Origin: Methanoregulaceae archaeon UBA288
GTDB lineage: Archaea; Halobacteriota; Methanomicrobia; Methanomicrobiales; Methanospirillaceae
Direction of reading: 5' to 3'
DNA length: 5,032 nt
Assembly (NCBI GenBank): GCA_002495225.1
Contig: DAEF01000154.1
Location: 1-5,032 of the forward strand
This document shows, one piece after another, positions 1 to 5,014 of this stretch (its first letter is position 1; each line of letters begins with the position of its first letter). The notes below the pieces were generated by a model. The model did no database searches, was not told where the DNA came from, and saw nothing but the letters and a program-made list of their open reading frames with translations. The position numbers and the translations under genes were made by a program.

Positions 1-477
1 AACGCCCAGCTGATCAAGGAGAAGTCGCCCGAGACCGAGGTCGCGATCTGCTACATGGACGTCCGGGCCCACGGCAAGGGCTACGAGGAGTACTACGAGC
101 GGGCGCGGAGTCTCGGCGTCCGCTTCGTCCGGGGAATGCCCGGCGAGGTCCAGCGCTCGGCAAAAGGCCCCATGCGCCTCCCGGTCGAGGACACGTTCAC
201 GGGCGAGATGCTGCTCCTGGAGCCCGAGCTCGTGGTGCTCTCGATCGGCCTCCAGCCGTCCGCGGGTTCGGCCGCGCTGGCCGCGGTCGCCGGAGTCGAC
301 CTCGAGGAGTCGGGTTTCTACCGTTCGGCCGACGACCTCTTCGACGCGGTCTCATCGGGCCGGGGTGGGGTCTACTTCGCCGGCGCCGGCCTGGGGCCGA
401 AGGACATCCCAGACTCGGTCGCCCAGGGCGGCGCCGCGGCGGTCCGGGCCTGCATCGACGCCATGCGGGTGGAGTAG
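1..477 (+). CDS. hdrA: HdrA-family FAD-dependent oxidoreductase, C-terminal part (5' end outside window)
   Basis: The reading frame is open from base 1, so only the last 158 residues are seen. They match the C-terminal half of the thioredoxin-reductase-like FAD domain of heterodisulfide reductase subunit A: NAQLIKEKSPETEV, then CYMDVRAHGKGYEEYYERA, then VRFVRGMPGEV, then ELVVLSIGLQPS, and finally YFAGAGLGPKDIPDSVAQGG, which is the family's GPKDIP(D/E)xVAQ flavin-domain signature. HdrA-type proteins are cytoplasmic flavoproteins that pass or bifurcate electrons between ferredoxin and disulfide or other acceptors. Oddity: the protein stops about 20 residues after GPKDIP, so the C-terminal ferredoxin-like [4Fe-4S] domain of full-length HdrA is absent. 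It may be a short HdrA paralogue or a QmoA-like type rather than the true methanogenic subunit. The stop lies one base before the mtnA start, which points to co-transcription. The family call is firm; the exact partner complex is unknown. Confidence 0.85.
   Translation, partial: NAQLIKEKSPETEVAICYMDVRAHGKGYEEYYERARSLGVRFVRGMPGEVQRSAKGPMRLPVEDTFTGEMLLLEPELVVLSIGLQPSAGSAALAAVAGVDLEESGFYRSADDLFDAVSSGRGGVYFAGAGLGPKDIPDSVAQGGAAAVRACIDAMRVE
468..474 (+). promoter_or_regulatory. Ribosome binding site of mtnA, inside the hdrA-like 3' end
   Basis: GGTGGAG lies four bases before the GTG at 479 and covers the last codons of the upstream gene. It resembles the archaeal anti-Shine-Dalgarno complement (GGAGGTGA). 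It supports the GTG start over the ATG at 365, which would add about 38 low-complexity residues antiparallel to family expectation. Its position suggests translational coupling to the hdrA-like gene. Confidence 0.6.
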
Positions 478-478
478 C

Positions 479-1495
479 GTGGACCGGACTCTCTGGTGGG
501 ACCACGCATCCGACCGGCTCCGGCTGATCGACCAGACCCTCATCCCGGCGCGGTACGAATCGATCCCGATCGCCGACACCGACGCGCTCGTCGAGGCGAT
601 CCAGAGCCTCCGCGTCCGCGGCGCCCCCGCGCTCGGCGCGGCCGGAGCGTACGGCGTCGCCCTCGCGGCCCGGACGGCCGGCCCCGCTCGCTACCTCGAG
701 GCGGTGGGCGAGCTCGCGCAGCGGGTCCGCTCGGCCCGGCCCACGGCCGTCAACCTGGCCTGGGGCGTCGACCGAACACTCGCCGCGATCGGGGGGGCGA
801 CGGACCCCGCTGAGGTCCGCGAGCGGACCCTCGCCGAGGCCGAACGGATCGCGGACGAGGACGTCGCCACGAACCGGGCTCTCGGCGCCCGCGGCGCGGC
901 GCTCCTCCCGGACGACGCGACCGTGCTGACTCACTGCAACGCGGGCGCCCTCGCCTGCGTGGGCTGGGGGACCGCGCTCGGCGTGGTCCGCTCGGCCGTC
1001 GAGGCCGGAAAGCGCGTGCGCGTGATCGCCTGCGAGACCCGGCCTCTCCTCCAGGGCGCCCGCCTGACCGCGTTCGAGCTCCAGCGGGACGGCATCCCCG
1101 TCACGGTCTGCCCCGATTCGGCCGGAGCCGGGCTGATGCGCGAGGGCGGGATCGACGCCGTCATCGTCGGCGCGGACCGGATCACGCGCGACGCGGTCTT
1201 CAACAAGGTGGGGACGTACGCGCATGCCATCACGGCCCGGCACCACGGCATCCCGTTCTTTGTCGCGGCCCCGTCCTCGACGCTGGACCCGTTCCTCGCC
1301 GGGGCGGAGGTCGAGATCGAGGAGCGGGGCCGGAACGAGGTCGCCTGCCTCTGCGGCACGCCCACCGTGCCCGACGGCGTCCCCGTCCGGAACCCGGCCT
1401 TCGACCTGACCCCGATCGGTCTCGTCACGGCCGTCATCACCGAGCGGGGCGTCTTTGCCGACCCGGAGGAGCTCTTTGGCCCATGGCGATCCTGA
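479..1495 (+). CDS. mtnA: S-methyl-5-thioribose-1-phosphate isomerase
   Basis: MtnA converts 5-methylthioribose 1-phosphate to 5-methylthioribulose 1-phosphate in salvage of methylthioadenosine. In methanogens related enzymes are also thought to handle 5-deoxyribose 1-phosphate from radical-SAM chemistry. The GTG start gives 338 residues, the usual family length, and the N-terminus (TLWWDHASDRLRLIDQTLIP) aligns with the family start. Visible motifs are RVRGAPALG at residues 45-53, THCNAGALA with the catalytic Cys at residue 153, CETRPLLQGARLTAFEL, VGADRI with the catalytic Asp at residue 233, and NKVGTY soon after. These separate it from eIF2B subunits, and the Cys/Asp pair with the N-terminal domain fits MtnA. 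The related archaeal ribose-1,5-bisphosphate isomerase is the main alternative but is less likely. It lies one base after the hdrA-like stop and overlaps the DUF116 gene by 13 bases, so it is mid-operon. Confidence 0.93.
   Translation: MDRTLWWDHASDRLRLIDQTLIPARYESIPIADTDALVEAIQSLRVRGAPALGAAGAYGVALAARTAGPARYLEAVGELAQRVRSARPTAVNLAWGVDRTLAAIGGATDPAEVRERTLAEAERIADEDVATNRALGARGAALLPDDATVLTHCNAGALACVGWGTALGVVRSAVEAGKRVRVIACETRPLLQGARLTAFELQRDGIPVTVCPDSAGAGLMREGGIDAVIVGADRITRDAVFNKVGTYAHAITARHHGIPFFVAAPSSTLDPFLAGAEVEIEERGRNEVACLCGTPTVPDGVPVRNPAFDLTPIGLVTAVITERGVFADPEELFGPWRS
1465..1471 (+). promoter_or_regulatory. Ribosome binding site of the DUF116 gene, inside mtnA
   Basis: GGAGGAG lies 11 bases before the ATG at 1483 and is within the mtnA coding region. 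It supports the ATG at 1483 as the start, which keeps the full hydrophobic N-terminus. The spacing is slightly long for a Shine-Dalgarno site. Confidence 0.5.
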
Positions 1496-2262
1496 CCGGC
1501 CCTCTCGGACCCCTGTTCGCGCTCGTGGGCGCGGTCGCGATCCTGCTGATCGTCGTCGTCCTCTTCGTCGCGGGCGTCCTGCTCGTGCTGACCGTGGCCT
1601 CGATCCGCTCGGGCCGGCTCTACTTCCCGCGCCTCCTAAAGCCCGGGCTCACGGCCCTCGAGGGGCTGATGCGGGCCCTCTTCAAGGGGGTCGGGCTCGA
1701 GGACCAGGAGATGCTCGCGTTCTTCGTCAAGCTCGGCAACACCATGAACGCCCGGGCCTTCGCCGAGGTGCCGGTCGAGAAGCGGGCCATCTTCCTGCCC
1801 CAGTGCCTGCGGAACGCGGCCTGCCCGGCCGACCTGACCCCCGAGGGGCTCCGGTGCAAGCGCTGCCGCCGCTGTACTGTCGGCGAGGCCATGGACGTGC
1901 TCGAGGGGCTCGGCTACCGGGTCTTCATCGTGCCCGGCTCCTCGTTCATCAAGCGGATGGTGAAGAAGTACCGGCCCCGCGCCTTGATCGGCGTCGGGTG
2001 CCTGTCCGAGGTCAAGGAGGGGCTCGAGCTGGCCGACCGGCTCGGGCTCGTTGCTATCGGCGTGGTGACGCTCAAGGAAGGGTGCGTCGAGACCCTCGTG
2101 GACTGGCCCACGGTCTACGAGGCGGCCCTGCTCGGGCTGCCGGGCTCAGCCGTTCCCGAAGACCTTCACCTGCCGGCCGACCAGGAGCCCGCTCGTGATC
2201 CGGCCGTGGATCAGGATCAGCCCGTCCGTGCGGACGTCGCCGACGGTCACGCCGGGCCGTAA
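1483..2262 (+). CDS. DUF116 family membrane-anchored cysteine-rich protein
   Basis: This 259-residue protein begins with a long hydrophobic stretch at about residues 9-40, either one long membrane helix or a tight hairpin, followed by a basic SIRSGR segment. The soluble part matches DUF116: FLPQCLRNAACPADLTPEG then CKRCRRC, giving Cys at 108, 114, 125, 128 and 131, then VFIVPGSSF, IGVGCLSE with Cys173, and LKEGCVETLVDW with Cys201. The Cys grouping suggests a metal or Fe-S site, but this is inferred and the family has no settled function. The gene starts 13 bases before the mtnA stop. Family-like sequence seems to end near residue 217 (VYEAALLG). Residues 222-259 lie antisense to the convergent gene, are rich in Asp, Pro and Ala, and have no DUF116 look, so they may be a read-through tail or reflect a lost stop codon or frameshift. 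Confidence 0.87.
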   Translation: MAILTGPLGPLFALVGAVAILLIVVVLFVAGVLLVLTVASIRSGRLYFPRLLKPGLTALEGLMRALFKGVGLEDQEMLAFFVKLGNTMNARAFAEVPVEKRAIFLPQCLRNAACPADLTPEGLRCKRCRRCTVGEAMDVLEGLGYRVFIVPGSSFIKRMVKKYRPRALIGVGCLSEVKEGLELADRLGLVAIGVVTLKEGCVETLVDWPTVYEAALLGLPGSAVPEDLHLPADQEPARDPAVDQDQPVRADVADGHAGP

Positions 2263-2568
2263 CAGGACGGTCCCCGCCGCCTCGATTTCGGCGACGTGCG
2301 CCCCATCGGCGACCGTGACGTCCCCCGTCGCCGTGAGCGTCCCCCGGCAGGTCGCGTGGTGGCCGACCAGGGCCTCGTGGCAGGCGCACCGCCCGCCGAC
2401 CGTGCCGTGCGGGCCCAGGTCGAGCCGGCCGTTCACGACCAGGTCGCCCCAGACGTGGCAGTCGGGCGGCAGGACCAGGTGGCCGGGCACGCGGAGGTTG
2501 CCGTCGAAGATCGCTCCCCGCTCGGCGAGGTAGACGTCGCCGCACCGTTTCAGCCGCGCCGTGGTCAT
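2146..2568 (-). CDS. Bactofilin-like (polymer-forming, beta-helical) small protein
   Basis: This 140-residue protein shows the short-period G-x-hydrophobic pattern of a right-handed beta-helix: GDLVVNGRLDLGPHGTVGGR, GTLTATGDVTVADGAHV, AGTVLLRPGVTVGDVRTDGLILIHGRITSGLLVG. This is typical of bactofilin or polymer-forming cytoskeletal proteins, which assemble into filaments; hexapeptide-type acyltransferases are a weaker alternative. Unusual for the fold are five Cys (9, 37, 61, 63, 74), three of them in one turn with His (CACHEALVGHHATC, residues 61-74). No signal peptide or membrane segment is seen. The ATG at 2568 is 29 bases after the ubiA stop on the same strand, so co-transcription is likely. 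GGAG lies only one base before the ATG, too close for a good ribosome binding site, so the start is less certain. Its 3' end overlaps the DUF116 gene by 117 bases. Confidence 0.72.
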   Translation of the reverse strand: MTTARLKRCGDVYLAERGAIFDGNLRVPGHLVLPPDCHVWGDLVVNGRLDLGPHGTVGGRCACHEALVGHHATCRGTLTATGDVTVADGAHVAEIEAAGTVLLRPGVTVGDVRTDGLILIHGRITSGLLVGRQVKVFGNG

Positions 2569-2597
2569 GCTCCTTCTCTATTCGCGGTCCGGCGGTA

Positions 2598-3440
2598 TCA
2601 TGGTTGTGCGAGGAGCGCGGCCGCGCCGAACGCGGCGAGCGCCAGGAACATCCCGGCCTTGAGGAGGGTCGCGGCCCGGGCGTCGCGGACGCAGTCGCCG
2701 GTCGTGCACCGGGCTGCCCGGAGCGCACCGCCGAGGATCAGGAGATCGGCCGGCGCGACCAGGGCCAGGTACGGCAGGCCCCAGACGGCGTACGGCAGCA
2801 CCGAGGCCGCGACTCCCGCGACGGCGAAGGCGAGCGCGAGCCGGACCGTCGGCCGGACCCCGAACCGGACGGGAAAGGTCCGGGCCCCGCCCTCGCGGTC
2901 CCCCTCGACGTCCTCGGCCGCCTTGACCAGCTCGCGGGCGACCGTGCCGAGGAGGGTGATCAGGGCGAGCGGCAGCACCAGCTCCAGCCCCGCGAACCCC
3001 GCGGCGGCCCCGCCGAAGACGAAGATCGAGGCCGCGAGGAACGCGACGGCGAGGTGGCCGACCAGGGCGATCCGCTTGAGCCGGGCCGCGTACAGCCAGA
3101 GAAGGAGGGCGTTTACGGCCGCGATCAGGGTTGGGGCGGGGCCGGCCGGCACGGCCGCGAGGCAGCCGGCGAGAAAGAGGACGGCCGTGTACCGGGCCGC
3201 GCCGCGCTTTGAGACCCTCCCCGACGGGATCGGCCGCTCCGGCCGATTCACGGCGTCGATGGCCGCGTCGTAGTAGTCGTTGACCGCGTTCCCGGCTCCG
3301 GTGACGAGGGCCACGGCGAGAAAGAGCGAAACCAGCACCGGGCCCGGCGTGCCGCCCGCGATCAAAAAGGCCAGGAGCGCGACCAGGCCGGAGACCACGG
3401 CGTTCGTCGGGCGGAGGATAGAAAGGTAACCGGGCAGCAC
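2598..3440 (-). CDS. ubiA: UbiA-family geranylgeranylglycerol-phosphate geranylgeranyltransferase (DGGGP synthase)
   Basis: This is an integral membrane prenyltransferase of about 280 residues with eight or nine hydrophobic segments. The archaeal members add the second geranylgeranyl chain to geranylgeranylglyceryl phosphate, making the core of archaeal ether lipids. Visible hallmarks are the N-terminal YLSILRPTNAVVSG, the first Asp motif NDYYDAAID (residues 54-62) followed by NRPERPIPSGR (65-75), and the second Asp motif ELVKAAEDVEGDREGG with Asp177 and Asp181, which bind Mg-diphosphate. The start chosen is the GTG at 3440, preceded at six bases by GGTG; the GTG at 3449 would add three residues. 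Starts further upstream would read through the tRNA gene and are rejected. It begins only 14 bases after the tRNA end and is followed by the bactofilin-like gene. Other UbiA substrates, such as quinone precursors, are possible, but the archaeal N-terminus favours lipid synthesis. Confidence 0.9.
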   Translation of the reverse strand: MLPGYLSILRPTNAVVSGLVALLAFLIAGGTPGPVLVSLFLAVALVTGAGNAVNDYYDAAIDAVNRPERPIPSGRVSKRGAARYTAVLFLAGCLAAVPAGPAPTLIAAVNALLLWLYAARLKRIALVGHLAVAFLAASIFVFGGAAAGFAGLELVLPLALITLLGTVARELVKAAEDVEGDREGGARTFPVRFGVRPTVRLALAFAVAGVAASVLPYAVWGLPYLALVAPADLLILGGALRAARCTTGDCVRDARAATLLKAGMFLALAAFGAAALLAQP

Positions 3441-3444
3441 GGGG

Positions 3445-3450
3445 TCCACC
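3445..3450 (-). promoter_or_regulatory. Ribosome binding site deciding the ubiA start
   Basis: On the minus strand GGTGGA begins four bases after the tRNA 3' end, and its GGTG core is six bases before the GTG at 3440. GGTG is the core of archaeal Shine-Dalgarno sites. The same bases contain the alternative GTG at 3449, which has no binding site of its own because the tRNA lies directly before it. Confidence 0.5.
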
Positions 3451-3454
3451 GAAA

Positions 3455-3529
3455 CGGGCGTGGAGGGATTCGAACCCCCGACCATCAACTTAGGAGGCTG
3501 ACGCCCTATCCTGACTAGGCCACACGCCC
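3455..3529 (-). tRNA. tRNA-Arg(CCT)
   Basis: Read on the minus strand the 75 bases fold as a complete cloverleaf. The acceptor stem GGGCGTG/CACGCCC has seven perfect pairs. The D arm has the stem GCCT/GGGC with one T-G pair and the loop invariant A14 and G18G19. The anticodon stem is TCAGC/GTTGA with the seven-base loop CTCCTAA, giving anticodon CCT, which reads AGG (Arg). The T arm is GGGGG/CCCTC with the loop TTCGAAT, and the discriminator base is G73. Base 26 is G, the Trm1 target position. There is no intron and CCA is not encoded; the next bases are TTTCGG, so CCA must be added by the nucleotidyltransferase, as is usual in archaea. AGG codons are rare here but do occur, for example twice in trm1. 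Confidence 0.97.
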
Positions 3530-3580
3530 AATGCCTCAATACATCTGCCGCCAGAGGTATAATGCTTGTGCGATAGTGCA
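3530..3580. promoter_or_regulatory. Divergent promoter region between tRNA-Arg and trm1
   Basis: These 51 bases are the most AT-rich stretch in the window. On the minus strand GCATTATACC (TATA-like core at 3558-3563) is centred about 27-31 bases before the tRNA 5' end, the expected distance of an archaeal TATA box from its start site. For trm1 the same TATAAT is only about 20 bases before the ATG, while a weaker CAATACATC at 3538-3546 would place the start near 3567 with a leader of about 14 bases. No clear ribosome binding site precedes the trm1 ATG, so trm1 may be leaderless or nearly so. Confidence 0.55.
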
Positions 3581-4705
3581 ATGGACCTCGTCCCGGTCAC
3601 GGAGGGCGCCACCACGGTCCTGGTCCCGGCTCCGGACCCGGATGCCGCGTTCCCGCCCGGAACCGCCCCGGTCTTCTACAACCCGCGGATGGCGCTCAAC
3701 CGGGACGCGACCGTCCTCTTCCTCCGCGCCCTCCCGCCCGAGCGGCGCCCGCCCGACTACCTCGACGCGATGGGCGCGACCGGCCTGCGGGGCCTCCGCG
3801 TCGCCCACGAGGCCGGTCTCGCGGTCACGATCAACGACCGGAACCGGCGCGCGCTCGACCTCGCCGCCGAAAACGCGGCCCGGCTCGGCCTCGCGGTCGA
3901 GACGGTCCGCTCGGACGCGAACGCCCTGCTGTCGTCGCGCCGGTTCGGGGCGGTCGACCTCGATCCGTTCGGCTCGCCGGCCCCGTTCGCGGACGCGGCC
4001 TGCCGCTCGGCCGCGCGGTACCTCTTCGTGACCGCGACGGACACGGCCCCGCTCTGCGGCGCCCACCTCAGGGCCGGCATGCGCCGGTACTTCGCCCGGC
4101 CCATGAACACCGAGTACCACGCCGAGGTCGGGCTGCGGATCCTGCTCGGCTTCGTGGTCCGCGAGCTCGTCAAGTACGACCGCGGGCTTGTCCCCCTCTG
4201 CTGCTTCGCCCGCGAGCACTATGTCCGGCTGCACCTGGGCCTTTCGGAGGGCGCGGCCGCCGCGGACCGGACCCTCGCCCGGATCGGGTACGTCCACCAG
4301 TGCCGGTGCTGCCCGGGTCGGGCCGAGCAGGCGGGCCTCCTCCCCGAGACCGTGCCCTGCCCCGCGTGCGGCGGCGAGACGGCGCCGGTAGGGCCGCTCT
4401 GGCTCGGCGCGATCGCCGACCCCGCCACGGTCGTCGCGATGCGCGACGCGATCGACGGCTCGACCCTCGCGCAGGGGACAGCGCTCGGCCGGATGCTCGC
4501 CCTGCTCGAGGCCGAGCTCCCGACATCCACGTTCTACGACTACCACGTGCTCGCAAAAAGGGAGGTCGTCTCGCCGCCGGCCATCGAGACCGTGCTCGAG
4601 CGGCTCAGGAGCGGGGGGTTCCGGGCGAGCCGGGCCCACTACGCGGGCACGGGGATAAAGACCGACGCCCCGCTCGCGTGCGTGCTCGCTGCGATCACGG
4701 GATAG
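3581..4705 (+). CDS. trm1: tRNA (guanine(26)-N(2))-dimethyltransferase
   Basis: Trm1 uses S-adenosylmethionine to make m2G and m2,2G at position 26 of tRNA in the cytoplasm. The ATG at 3581 gives 374 residues, close to archaeal Trm1 length. Visible hallmarks are FYNPRMALNRD (residues 32-42), the Rossmann SAM site LDAMGATGLRGLRVA (61-75), the acidic INDRN (85-89), the catalytic DPFGSP (128-133) followed by TATDTAPLCG, the C-terminal domain with Cys at 241, 243, 244, 260 and 263 (a likely zinc site, inferred), and the late FYDYHVLAK plus HYAGTGIKTDAPL. The N-terminus DLVPVTEGATTVLVP fits the family, so the TTG at 3566 is not needed. The gene is transcribed away from a tRNA gene 51 bases off that carries G26. 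It appears intact with normal codon use. Confidence 0.96.
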   Translation: MDLVPVTEGATTVLVPAPDPDAAFPPGTAPVFYNPRMALNRDATVLFLRALPPERRPPDYLDAMGATGLRGLRVAHEAGLAVTINDRNRRALDLAAENAARLGLAVETVRSDANALLSSRRFGAVDLDPFGSPAPFADAACRSAARYLFVTATDTAPLCGAHLRAGMRRYFARPMNTEYHAEVGLRILLGFVVRELVKYDRGLVPLCCFAREHYVRLHLGLSEGAAAADRTLARIGYVHQCRCCPGRAEQAGLLPETVPCPACGGETAPVGPLWLGAIADPATVVAMRDAIDGSTLAQGTALGRMLALLEAELPTSTFYDYHVLAKREVVSPPAIETVLERLRSGGFRASRAHYAGTGIKTDAPLACVLAAITG

Positions 4706-4758
4706 AGCCTGGAGAAACGCGCCGGGGCGGGGAACGTGTTCACGGCGCCCTCGCCCCT

Positions 4759-4799
4759 CGCCGACCTCCCGGGGTCCAGGGGGGCTCGCGAGGTCGGCG
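4759..4799. repeat. Perfect 10-bp inverted repeat with 21-base loop behind trm1
   Basis: CGCCGACCTC at 4759-4768 is the exact reverse complement of GAGGTCGGCG at 4790-4799. It lies 53 bases after the trm1 stop. The RNA would form a stable GC-rich hairpin. With no U-run after it, a classical terminator is unlikely; 3' end protection or a pause site is possible but inferred. Nearby CCTCGCC (4756-4762) can also pair with GGCGAGG (4806-4812), giving a competing fold. Confidence 0.6.
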
Positions 4800-4891
4800 C
4801 GCACGGCGAGGCCCTCGGGGCGACCGCCGTCGGGGCGGGAGACTTGGAGCCGGGCAGCTCCCCGGTACAGGAAGGGGAGATGCCGAGGAGG

Positions 4892-4909
4892 CTGGTGACG
4901 CTGGTGACG
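4892..4909 (+). repeat. Two-copy nine-base tandem repeat (CTGGTGACG)
   Basis: CTGGTGACG occurs twice in direct succession and is followed by two degenerate copies, CTGCTGAGG (4910-4918) and CTGGATCGG (4919-4927). The period of nine keeps a reading frame, but no gene is supported here. It is short enough to be chance or slippage. Confidence 0.5.
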
Positions 4910-4970
4910 CTGCTGAGGCTGGATCGGCCCGTTCCAATTCGGATCTCTTCTCGATCGGCCGGAGAGGGAT

Positions 4971-5000
4971 CTAGCCTCCTCTTGCCTCCCTAGCCTCCTC
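4971..5000. repeat. Direct repeat CTAGCCTCCTC, two copies
   Basis: The 11-mer occurs at 4971-4981 and 4990-5000. Its AGCCTCCTC part is the exact reverse complement of GAGGAGGCT at 4885-4893, so one 5' arm could pair with either of two 3' arms. Function unknown. Confidence 0.55.
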
Positions 5001-5002
5001 CC

Positions 5003-5014
5003 CGGACCGGTCCG
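5003..5014. repeat. 12-bp perfect palindrome CGGACCGGTCCG
   Basis: A perfect two-fold symmetric site directly after the second CTAGCCTCCTC copy and near the window end. It could be an operator for a gene further right or a chance GC-rich palindrome. Confidence 0.4.

Noticed and set aside
365..478. ATG at 365 as an earlier mtnA start
   Set aside because: It would add 38 unrelated residues inside the hdrA-like gene; the GTG at 479 has a good ribosome binding site and a family-like N-terminus.
197..1246. Open frame of 349 codons on the minus strand opposite hdrA-like and mtnA
   Set aside because: Low-complexity Arg/Pro/Gly-rich product antisense to two well-recognised genes.
2296..3273. Open frames of over 200 codons on the plus strand opposite ubiA
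   Set aside because: Antisense to ubiA, which has clear motifs; products are Arg/Ala/Gly-rich without family features.
3441..3581. Upstream ubiA start at 3581
   Set aside because: The added residues would be translated through the complete tRNA-Arg gene.
3536..4804. Long open frame of 422 codons on the minus strand opposite trm1
   Set aside because: It is rich in Arg, Gly, Pro and Glu with no family resemblance and lies wholly opposite the clearly real trm1; it is a by-product of GC-rich third positions.
4885..4930. C/D-box guide RNA suggested by GTGACG and CTGAGG
   Set aside because: No proper RTGATGA C box and no paired C'/D' boxes or terminal stem.
4736..4993. 85-codon open frame, or a 37-codon one from the ATG at 4880
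   Set aside because: No recognisable family, biased composition, and for the ATG the purine-rich AAGGGGAG is directly adjacent with no usable spacing.
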